Source: Parastagonospora avenae f. sp. tritici 18332-5 | Lineage: Eukaryota; Ascomycota; Dothideomycetes; Pleosporales; Phaeosphaeriaceae | Direction: 5' to 3' | Assembly (NCBI GenBank): GCA_022559985.1 | Contig: JAFJTR010000187.1 | Span: 1 to 16,449, forward strand | Length of the DNA: 16,449 nt | Part shown: piece by piece, positions 9,148-16,449 of the stretch | Position numbering within the stretch: position 1 is the first letter of the stretch | How the letters are laid out: each line of letters opens with the position of its first letter | Translations under genes and position numbers: made by a program | The notes under the pieces: model-generated | The model's database searches: none | What the model was told of the DNA's origin: nothing | The model's input: only the letters and a program-made list of their open reading frames with translations

Positions 9148-10925
9148 AAAGATGTTGTGGTTCAAGTTCAGGTTCAGGGTTCCACGCGAGGCCATCGTTC
9201 CCGTCTAGTATCACCAGGATGTGGCTAGTAAGACGTGACAAGGGTCCCTTTATCATGAAGATGATCATGTTGTCATGAGTGTGAAACAAAATCCTGTGTG
9301 CTTTCAGCAGCCTTGTTGCTCTCCCTTACTATCAAACGTACAATTATTGCGCATCCTGGGTAGCTTGTCGTCTACAACCAAGTGGCATACAAAGGTAAGA
9401 TTTGATTCGCACGGGTATGAAACCAATGCGAACGCAATTTCTGGATAGTACGTAGTAAGCTGACGTCAGACAGATGTAGAATCTAGGCTCTAGCCCCGTG
9501 CGTACATGGCTTTGTGTTGATATATGATCTTCAGACGTAATAAGCAGTCATGTGTTGCCGCTGCCCTTCCGCCTTTGATACATGGCACGCCGCAGACGCG
9601 TTTGCGATAGCTCAGAGCTAGCAGCGCCACCCACTCTCGATCCAATAAGGAAAGCGCGTCGCATCGGTATCGCAGTTTCGTGATTTTTCCTGAAGAATGT
9701 TTCGTTCCTTTCAGCAAACTTAGGGCAGCGAACACTTCCTTTTGGTACTCTGCGATGAAGTAGCAAGGGTAGGTGAGTTCGCCCGTAGTTACCAACATCA
9801 CAGATAAAGACACAGGTCATCGACTTTGTGAGACCTGCATGTCAAATACTGACCACGCTCGAATAAGTCTGTCAGAAATTGGGAGTATAGCTCCGCGCTA
9901 TCTTGCCGCGACACACGCTGGGTGCGAGAATCGAAAGTTGAGAAGTACGACCAATGCATGAAGACAGGAATCGAATACTTGTGTCGGACTCTGAAGCGAA
10001 CGTATAAACCGAGGCCTAGCCGAAGAATCACGGGATTATCATGGCCTAGGACACTGCTGCGACGGTCTTTCGGAGTCCGCAGAAGAATGCACAAGACCCA
10101 GTCATCATCCACTCGATGTGGTCGAGGAATACATTTTATCCTCAGCTTTGTGAACCTTTCTCTTCCGTGTCTGCTCAGGTATGTACATTCTCATACATGT
10201 CCGTCGTTTCATGAATGTACGTGAGTGAGTTGTGTTGGTTTCTTAAGCGATTCACTGACGCTACCTCCTTTCATAAGTGTTCGAGAAGATAGATTGATGC
10301 CCCGCACTCGGTTGCGCAGATCACGCACAGTCTAGGGTCATCATTATTCGTAGTTATAGATTGTAATCGATTCCTCGCGGGGTTACTAGAGACGCGCTCA
10401 CGGGAGAAGATGTGCCGAAGAGACTCTGCCGTTGGGCACCGACATACCCGTTCCCCAGCCTGGATACGGATACTCAGATATAAGAAAAGTGCCTCGTCTG
10501 TAGCGAGGTATGCGTCGTAGAAAATCTTTTGGTTTGCCTGTTTTGGTCGTATCGGTGGTGATGGTGGTCGACCCAATTACCACTCCAGCTCAATGTAAGA
10601 ACACTCAGCATGTGAGCGACAGATGAGAAGGCGTAGCAGATCAGGCTTCAAGAGACTGGATATATGTTGTGTTCTTGCGCGAGTGTAAGCACTTGCACTT
10701 CAAATCGGATTGAGTTTCGGCGATACTATTGCGCTTGCTGCCTCGTCATGTCTTTTCTGCGAAGATCCGACTTTACTGGTCCTTCGCCCGCGTTTGTGTG
10801 GGTCGATCACCGTTGCCAATAAATGCTACCCATCCAAAGAATTTCAATAAGGTTTTGTCGCAGCGGGCTGCGACGAAACATATATGTATGGGCAACCATT
10901 GTGCAGGAGATGGGCCACACCATAC
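9148..10925. other. Gene-poor region, right part
   Basis: Only short frames occur (up to about 107 codons, for example 9490-9813 and 9798-10112 on the minus strand). None has a recognisable domain, a signal peptide or splice sites that join neighbours sensibly. Two TTCGATTC words (near 9926-9933 and 9967-9974 on the minus strand) look like tRNA B boxes but lack pairing stems. Confidence 0.4.
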
Positions 10926-10934
10926 TTTATAAAT
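10926..10934 (+). promoter_or_regulatory. TATA-like element upstream of the second rhodopsin-domain gene
   Basis: TTTATAAAT lies about 50 bp before the proposed ATG at 10983, a spacing compatible with a fungal core promoter. It supports the short first coding exon, but the transcription start is not shown by the sequence. Confidence 0.4.
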
Positions 10935-10982
10935 GAAGCGATAGTGCATCCCACATGCATAGCATGTCTGGATCATACAAAG

Positions 10983-12303
10983 ATGCAAATTGTTCGATCA
11001 ATCGTATGTAAAGCTGGTCGAATCAGAGACGGAGCAGATATGTTAACCGTTTGACAGATACTGCAAGCGTTGCTCATCTTCCTAGCGCTTGTGACCACCT
11101 TGATGCGTTCTTGCGTTCGACTACGCATCGAGAGACGCAGGTTCACGCTTCCAGATTATCTCGTTTGGGCCGGATGGTTGTGCTCACTGGGATGGTTCAT
11201 CTGCTCTTTTCTTGCGCTTCGGTTGCAGATCAACCATCCGTTGGCCGAACCAGACCAGGCGACTGATTCTGTTGATTACCTTGTGGTACGTGAAATATCA
11301 ACCTTGCATGTTACCAAGCTGATTAGAACCTCAGATAGTATTCATCTCCTCCTACTTCTTCGACGTCGGGCTCTACTTTCCGAAAGCCGCTCTCATTGCT
11401 TTTTACGGGTGGCTGATTCCACATGGATTCCGCAATTTGCAGTTGGCGATCTATGCAAGTTGTGTGTACATGACTTGCGCGTTCGTCGCAACGCTTTTGA
11501 CGGACACGTTGACATGCCTGCCAGTCTCGGACAATTGGTGAGCTGAACGAATTAGATGGTAAGAGAAAGCACTAATCGTTCTCCAAAGGTCAATCGAACA
11601 GCAGTCCTACTCGTTGTGGAACACGTACCAAGCCTTAGCTGTCAACTGGGCACTAAACTGGTCAACGGATCTCTTGTGTAGTGCGCCCTACGCCTTTTGG
11701 CGACTTGACATGACTGACCATACCCAGTATTTATCCTCCCGTTCTTCCTCTTGAGATACTTGAAGCTCCACAAGCGACAAAAGATGGCGCTATGTGGCGT
11801 GTTTTCTCTTGGTCTGATCACAATCGTGATCAGCCTGGCGCGCTTTATCGTTTACACTGCGCCCGGAGATTATTCTCTCGAGGACGCATCCGGTGGTGAG
11901 TTCGCAAACAGCCTCGCAGTTCTTCGTAGCTAAGACCTTAGCAGACCTGTGGTGCACTGCCGAGATGAGCATTGCCATCATTGTGGTTTCGCTTCCGGCC
12001 CTCAAAGTCCTCATCATGCGATCCGCGCCCTCGACAGCTAACCATAGTACGGACGGGAATCTTCACTCAGACTCCAGAAAGCACATGGCGGCGTACGCAC
12101 CGAGAAGCCTTCGGGGATCCTTCGAAAAGTATCATGCACGTGTTCAGGGTGGACATACTGGTGATGATGTAGAGCTCGCTGACCAGAGTTTTGGAAACAC
12201 GACACCAATCCCAATCCGAACGATCCGCACAGACTGTGTGCAGGAGGAGAGCAATGGCGTGATGATTACTACAAATGCGACTGTGGTGAAGAGTATGTTA
12301 TGA
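10983..12303 (+). CDS. Fungal rhodopsin-domain seven-helix membrane protein, six exons
   Basis: Exons 10983-11003, 11058-11285, 11335-11537, 11589-11677, 11728-11895 and 11945-12303 join in phase to 355 residues. The five introns are 49-54 bp with donors GTATGT, GTACGT, GTGAGC, GTAGTG and GTGAGT. Landmarks are LRIERRRFTLPDYLVWAGW (helix 1 to 2), YFFDVGLYFPKAALIAFY (helix 3), VSDNWSIEQQ, NWALNWSTDLL into helix 5, KRQKMALCGVFSLGLITIV (helix 6) and LWCTAEMSIAIIVVSLPALK (helix 7). The C-terminal tail is polar, about 100 residues, and shows no domain. The first coding exon is only seven codons (MQIVRSI). It is chosen because it is the only nearby ATG that keeps the phase, so it is the least certain part. 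The intron positions and sequence differ strongly from the gene at 5682-6910, so the two are old paralogues, not a recent tandem copy. A sensor or receptor role is inferred from the family. Confidence 0.87.
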
Positions 12304-12844
12304 TCGGCTTTGCAACCACAAGCTGTTACAGTGCTCAATGTCAAGCTCGATGTCATCACAACGTCTACCCCTCTGGCACGAGGCTGGTGGATGAACATAC
12401 AGAATCTCCATGGTATGCGATAAATACACACAATTCGACGTGCGCAGTCACGACAACAGTTTTAGTTCGTGTGTGATTCGTCGGGGTAACTTAAGTTAGC
12501 TCCTCCCGTGAAAGCGGGGCTGCTTTGGTGACCTTCTGACTTTCTCACTCCGCTGCGCTTCGCTAAATCGATATTCGGAATTCCAGGAAGCCTGACCTGC
12601 ACTTCGGCGACGGAGAACTGTACTGCGACGCGTGCGAAAACATGACATTTGCGGTGTGTAGTCGCGGATGATGTTGTCGTCTGACCCTTACCCGCGACCA
12701 AAGCAGGTTGGCGCGGGAAGTGGGTCTTGAGGCAATTTTCTCCTCCACATCAGGACCCGCAGCCTCATGTTCATGCATTCGTGCTTTCATTCCTTCCAGC
12801 GAGCAGTTTACCTTTCGACGCTGAAGATTGCTTGTCGTTCTTAG
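12304..12844. other. Intergenic stretch upstream of the transporter gene
   Basis: This 541 bp holds the 3' untranslated region of the rhodopsin-domain gene and the promoter of the transporter. A perfect 12-bp palindrome, TAACTTAAGTTA, sits at 12486-12497. The overlapping minus-strand frames have no recognisable features. No clear TATA element is seen. Confidence 0.45.
12486..12497. promoter_or_regulatory. Perfect 12-bp palindrome, possible factor-binding site
   Basis: TAACTTAAGTTA is fully self-complementary and lies about 350 bp upstream of the transporter ATG and 180 bp downstream of the receptor stop. A palindrome of this length may be a dimeric transcription-factor site, but I do not recognise the motif and chance occurrence is possible. 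Confidence 0.25.
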
Positions 12845-14081
12845 ATGTCGTACCAGGGTATCAGCGCGCAGCCCGCGCCAGAACATGAGTCACCACCGAC
12901 CAAAAACAGCATTTGGCGATCAGCATGGAAGAACAACAAAGGAGCATGTCTGATCCTGTTGGCCGAACTGGCAGGTGCTTCAATGGATGCAATGGCAAGG
13001 TATCTCCAGCAGGGCGAAACCAAATTCCATCCTTTCCAAGTACGAAAATGCTGTCACGCGCTGCGGTTGGCTTCATTGGCTGACTTGTGCAGGTCATCGT
13101 TGCTCGCATGGGCATCACATTCATCTTGAGCAGCGCATACATGTGGTGGACCAAAGTACCCGACTTCCCACTCGGCGCTCGAAGTGTGCGCGGCTGGCTA
13201 ACACTTCGTGCGGCTTTTGGTTTCGGTGGGCTCTATTGCTTGTATTGTGAGTTTAGCTTCGGCAATTTAACGATGATTGACATGGTACTGATTTCGAAAA
13301 CGAAGATTCTGTGCATTACTTACCTTTAGCGGAAGCTACCGTGTTTCGTTTCCTGGTACCTCTCGTTACAGCATGGGCGTGTTCCGTCTGCCTTGGCCAG
13401 GCCTTTACACGCAAAGAACTCATCGCCGGACTCGTCGCTCTGATCGGTGTTATCATCATTGCGCATCCACCATGGCTGTTCGGGGATGTGCATGATGACC
13501 TGCACCCCAAGAAGCCCTCGGGCATCGACAAAGTCTCGCCAACGCAGCGCTTCATCGCCATCGTAGTCTCCATCCTCGGTGTTGCGGGGGCATCCGGAGC
13601 TTACACGACAATTCGTATCATTGGCGATCGTGCGCACGCGCTCATGTCTGTGAACTACTTTGCTTTACTCGCTACTGTTGGCTCGACCGTCGCTCTTCTT
13701 GCCATCCCGGGTATTGGTTTCCAGAACCCGCAATCGGCCCGTGAATGGATCCTGCTTGTTGCCATGGGTGTTTTTGGGTTTGTCCTCCAGTTCTTGTTGA
13801 CTGCAGGTCTTCAGCTTGACAAGAGCAGCAAGGCGACGAGCATGTTGTACGTGCAAATCATCTTTGCGCTCGCTTTTGACTGGGGTATTTGGGGGGTTAT
13901 ACCAGGCGCATGGAGCATGTTCGGCGGTGCGATCATCATCTGCAGCACACTGTGGAGTGCGCTACAGAAGCCACATGCAAAGGCAGAGAAAAAGGTCGAG
14001 CCGGATGAGGAAAGTGCCTTGCTTGGTGCTGACACGGCGAGAAATGAAGAGGCCGTGAGAAGGGCGAGCAACAGCGCCTAA
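12845..14081 (+). CDS. EamA-domain drug/metabolite transporter (SLC35G-like), three exons
   Basis: Exons 12845-13039, 13093-13246 and 13306-14081 join in phase to 374 residues. Introns are 53 bp (GTACGA...CAG, branch-like GGCTGAC) and 59 bp (GTGAGT...AAG). About ten hydrophobic helices fall into two EamA halves: residues about 33-145 and 180-330. Family landmarks are GACLILLAELAGASMDAMARYL in helix 1, LPLAEATVFRFLVPLVTAW in the first half, LIALIGV-type glycine helices (here GLVALIGVIIIAHPPWLF), and SSKATSMLYVQIIFALAFDW near the C-terminus. The N-terminus (about 30 residues) and C-terminus (about 45) are polar. The tail has an acidic dileucine-like motif (DEESALLG) of the kind used for sorting to vacuole or endosomes. 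The substrate is not predictable; relatives carry nucleotide-sugars, amino acids or other metabolites. The gene appears intact. Confidence 0.92.
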
Positions 14082-14917
14082 GCATACGAACAGGTAAATG
14101 AACAAAGAAATTGTTTAGGATCCTGCGAAGCTGGAATATTCGATAGCACCTGCAATGTCAATAATTTCAACTTTGTAAAGCAATCGCCCAACCATATTTA
14201 GCCTTGAACACTGTATAGCACCCAGCGTACTGAAGGTAACATTGCATGCGAAGTTGTAAATTGTGGAGTCCAGCGCCTATGACGAAGCAATGTGCTCTGA
14301 TTGAATCGATGCGGCCCTTATCTTCTTTGCGAAGTCTTAAGCAACGTCATGTTCACTGGATGATCTATTCAAAAGCTCACAAGCACCCGCGGGGAGACAC
14401 ACCATTAGCAAGCCAAAGCGGTCGACTCTTACGTCTATGGAAGCCGGCCGTGGGTAATCTTTGGACGCACTGAACAGTGCGCGACGAAGAAGCGGTCCAA
14501 AAACATCAATTATCATGACCCTCGTAAGATCTCGCTAGCCGGTTACGATCATTGACGGGCGTGCGTGGTGTCTGCAGTTTTGCGCATTGTTGTTACGCAC
14601 TACCGTACCAGCCGTCTTTGACTACGTTTCTTCATTTACGCGCCCTAGCACATGTCGCATCATACTCCGATATTACAGCTGCGTGCTCACTCCATGAAAA
14701 AGCTCCCGTTTTAGCCAAGTAACGGAAATGCGGGTGCGGATCTCGGATCCATCACCGTGAGAAACATCGACAGTGCTAGCGACCGTGGACATGGAAGAGT
14801 AAGAAGAGGCAGCTTGTACCTCTAAGACAATTAGCAATGAAGGATTCCGGTAACTCTCAAAACGGCGAGAGGGATTTGAAAACTCTGAAGATGGTGTGAG
14901 GTGCCCGAGATGAACAA
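14082..14917. other. Intergenic stretch between the transporter gene and the retrotransposon remnant
   Basis: No gene is supported. A minus-strand frame at 14673-15044 overlaps the clear plus-strand reverse transcriptase remnant in antisense and has no known features. Upstream Gypsy parts (gag, protease) or a long terminal repeat were looked for between 14640 and 14917, but I could not identify them. Confidence 0.4.
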
Positions 14918-15934
14918 TTGCAACCTGAAGAGACGCGAAGCGACACATCTCCATTCCCTCGCAGACACCAAGGACCCAGAGTAGACCACAGGATCGAACT
15001 GGAGTCGAAGGATAGTCAGCAGCCTCAGCCGCTATGGGGGCCACTATATAATATGTCCCGAGGCGAATTACTAGAACTTCGAAAAGAGCTAACGTCTTTA
15101 CTGGAGAAAGGATTTATTCGAATTAGCAGCTTACTAGCTTCTGCACCAGTCTTGTTTGCAAAAAAGCCTGGAGGAGGCCTCTGACTATGCACCAACTACC
15201 GAGCACTCAACGCGATCATAAAGAAAGATAGGTAGCCTCTACCGTTGATCTGAGAGACGCTTAACAACCTAAGCAAAGCGAAGTGGTTCACGAAGCTAGA
15301 TGTAGTTGCAGCCTTCCACAAGAGCCGCGTCGCAGAAGGAGATAAGTAGAAGACAGCCTTCCAGACACGATTCAGCCTGTTTAAGTAGCTAGTCATTCCT
15401 TTTAGCATAGCAAACGCTCTGAGCACCTTTCAACAGTATATTAACTAGACCTTAAGAGATTTTCTAGACGAGTTCTGCTTAGCATACCTTAACGACGTCC
15501 TGATCTACACTAATGGCAGCTTGAAGCAGTACCAGAAGCACGTCCGAAGAGTCCTCGACAAGCTATAGGCTGCAAGGCTACACGTAGATATCAGGAAATG
15601 CGAGTTTGAAGTGACGATAACTAAGTACTCAGGATTTATTATCGATGCAGGGAAAGGCATCTTTATAGACCCAGAAAAGGTCAAGACAGTTAAAGAGTGG
15701 GAGGCCCTAATGACAGTGAAAGGAGTGCGGTTGTTCCTTAGTTTCGCGAACTTCTATCAGAAATTTATTAAGGCCTTTGCTCGAGTCGCCGCTCCGCTGA
15801 CTTAGCTAACAGGCGACGTCACCTTTAAATAGAGTGCTGAAGAGCACTTAGCATTTAACAGGCTGAAGAAGGCCTTTCTATCTCTCACGCATCATTATAA
15901 AGAAGCAGGTATGAGTCTTGTTTGTAACGCTTGA
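14918..15934 (+). pseudogene. Gypsy-type (Metaviridae) retrotransposon pol remnant, reverse transcriptase part
   Basis: One frame (codon starts at 14918, 15182 and so on) reads about 330 codons without a frameshift but with nine internal stops: TGA at 15182 and 15251, and TAG at 15233, 15347, 15386, 15446, 15566, 15803 and 15830. Order of landmarks: VDHRIELE, GPLYNMSRGELLELRKEL, APVLFAKKPGGGL, NYRALNAI, WFTKLDVVAAFHKSRV, KTAFQTRFSLF, AYLNDVLIY (15482-15508), KCEFEV, PEKVKTVKEWEA, FLSFANFYQKFIKAFARV and RLKKAFLSL at the start of the RNase H region. The catalytic Y-x-D-D reads YLND, since the first Asp codon is AAC (15491-15493). Every stop fits CAG or TGG to TAG, or CGA to TGA, as expected from RIP or cytosine deamination. 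Gag, protease, integrase and long terminal repeats are not seen. Similarity fades near 15915-15934, where the recombinase element begins. Confidence 0.9.
14918..15934 (+). mobile_element. Truncated Gypsy-type LTR retrotransposon fragment
   Basis: Only the reverse transcriptase and the beginning of RNase H are present, so the fragment has lost both ends. Its right limit coincides with the start of a fold-back and a tyrosine-recombinase gene in the opposite orientation, suggesting that the later element inserted into it or that a deletion joined them. The left limit is not defined, because no long terminal repeat or target duplication was found. Confidence 0.75.
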
Positions 15935-15938
15935 TTTG

Positions 15939-16048
15939 GGGGCGTAAGCTCAGGGGCAGCTCTCGCACGTAAGAGATCTAGAGATCAGAGAGTACGTAGT
16001 ACGTAGTACTCTGTGCGGGAGCTGGCCACCCAGCCATTCTTGCGCCCC
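15939..16048. repeat. Long imperfect fold-back at the junction of two mobile elements
   Basis: The outer arms 15939-15948 and 16039-16048 pair over 10 positions with one G-T wobble. A second pair, CAGCTCTCGCAC (15957-15968) with GTGCGGGAGCTG (16013-16024), matches over 12 positions with one wobble. The centre adds a short tandem, TACGTAG twice at 15993-16006, and flanking AGAGTAC and GTACTCT arms. It lies about 90 bp beyond the stop of the tyrosine-recombinase gene, on its 3' side. It may be the structured 3' end of that element, or an independent fold-back insertion. Confidence 0.7.
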
Positions 16049-16137
16049 AGATTGTTGTTGTTCTTTTTTTGTTGCGGGTGTGCGTTCCGGGTGTGTGCGA
16101 CGAAGTGAGGAGTGGAGCGTTTTAAGCTGTAGGCTTT

Positions 16138-16449
16138 CTACAGATTAGTGTTTCCCAGTGGTATAGGGCGAGTGAGAAGGGGGAGCGTTTGGCCTGTCTG
16201 GAACTGTTTCTGGAGCGCGAATAGCCTCATTGGGTTGCGTTTAAAGTATCGGCGTACGACATCAGAGGACCAGCGGCCTAGGGCCTGTATCTGTTCCTCG
16301 CTCATGTGGTTGTTGTAAGCCTCTTGTGCGGCTCCTTTGCGGAAGCTATGGCCAGCGTATCCTTGCGGATTAATACCTATCCTTAGTAGTCGTTTGTTAA
16401 GGATAGATAACGCCTTTTCGCGTGTGAAGGCTCCTGTAGATAGGTTGAA
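16138..16449 (-). CDS. Tyrosine recombinase (Crypton-like or DIRS-like transposon), C-terminal part
   Basis: A minus-strand frame enters at the window edge and ends at TAG 16140-16138, giving 103 residues without any internal stop. The tyrosine-recombinase C-terminal boxes are clear: GHSFRKGAAQ (His and Arg of the HxxR box, codons 16350-16348 and 16341-16339), LGRW (Trp in place of the second His, as in many eukaryotic members), and RRYF with the nucleophilic Tyr at codon 16248-16246, followed by a short 35-residue tail. The N-terminal catalytic Arg and DNA-binding part lie outside the window. The enzyme would cut and rejoin DNA through a phosphotyrosine bond to move the element. Unlike the neighbouring Gypsy and Fot1 remnants it shows no decay here. 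Crypton is my first choice. DIRS/Ngaro-type or another fungal recombinase family cannot be excluded without the rest of the gene. Confidence 0.85.
   Translation of the reverse strand, partial: FNLSTGAFTREKALSILNKRLLRIGINPQGYAGHSFRKGAAQEAYNNHMSEEQIQALGRWSSDVVRRYFKRNPMRLFALQKQFQTGQTLPLLTRPIPLGNTNL
16138..16449 (-). mobile_element. Tyrosine-recombinase element, 3' end; continues beyond the window
   Basis: The visible part is the recombinase gene end plus, probably, a 3' flank of about 200 bp that contains the fold-back. The inner border with the Gypsy fragment lies between about 15915 and 15940. No target duplication can be tested because the other end is outside the window. Confidence 0.55.

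Noticed and set aside
9920..9980. Two TTCGATTC words suggesting tRNA T loops
   Set aside because: The flanking bases do not form T stems and no A box lies at the right distance.
9490..10112. Minus-strand frames that might form a spliced gene
   Set aside because: Joining them needs poor splice signals, and neither piece resembles a known family.
11817..11836. Inverted repeat CTGATCAC/GTGATCAG with a 4-base spacer
   Set aside because: It lies inside a conserved transmembrane coding exon and is probably a by-product of codon choice.
12563..12886. 107-codon minus-strand frame upstream of the transporter
   Set aside because: It overlaps the transporter start in antisense and shows no family features.
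5682..14081. Possible secondary-metabolite or signalling gene cluster
   Set aside because: There is no biosynthetic enzyme or pathway regulator in the window; two receptor-like proteins and one transporter are not enough to claim a cluster.
14673..15044. 123-codon minus-strand frame
   Set aside because: Its right part is antisense to the clear Gypsy reverse transcriptase reading, so it is best treated as a shadow.

Overview
The window looks like a piece of a filamentous ascomycete genome, most likely a Dothideomycete. The genes carry 49-59 bp introns with GTRNGT-type donors, CTRAY-like branch sites and short 3' ends. The protein families are typical of that group: fungal rhodopsin-domain (PTH11/SAT4-like) membrane proteins and F-box/ankyrin proteins. 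The transposon remnants show the CpA-to-TpA decay expected from repeat-induced point mutation (RIP).

Layout from left to right. Positions 1 to about 1366 hold most of a Fot1/pogo-type DNA transposon on the minus strand. Its transposase reads in one frame but has four TAG stops and two catalytic Asp-to-Asn changes. Its right end lies about 67 bp upstream of an intact three-exon TMEM14-family gene (1434-1864, +). Positions 2083-3823 (-) hold an F-box-like N-terminus followed by an ankyrin-repeat region. These are probably one gene, possibly broken by a nonsense codon. A truncated F-box-like paralogue follows (4412-4924, -). A four-exon rhodopsin-domain gene lies at 5682-6910 (-). About 4 kb (6911-10982) then shows no gene I can support. 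A second, distant rhodopsin-domain gene with six exons lies at 10983-12303 (+), followed by a three-exon EamA/drug-metabolite transporter gene (12845-14081, +). The right end is nested mobile DNA: a Gypsy-type reverse transcriptase remnant (about 14918-15934, +) with nine in-frame stops and a lost catalytic Asp, abutted by the undamaged 3' end of a tyrosine-recombinase gene (16138-16449, -, running off the window). A long fold-back sequence (15939-16048) sits at their junction.

The genes do not form an obvious pathway. The two seven-helix proteins and the transporter are all membrane proteins, but nothing in the sequence ties them into one cluster. I reconstructed every spliced model by hand from splice signals and reading phase. 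I did not find a convincing new defence, biosynthetic or regulatory system. The most informative signals are the matching RIP-type damage to catalytic residues in two unrelated transposons, the undamaged recombinase next to them, the fold-back at the junction, and the duplicated F-box genes in different states of decay.
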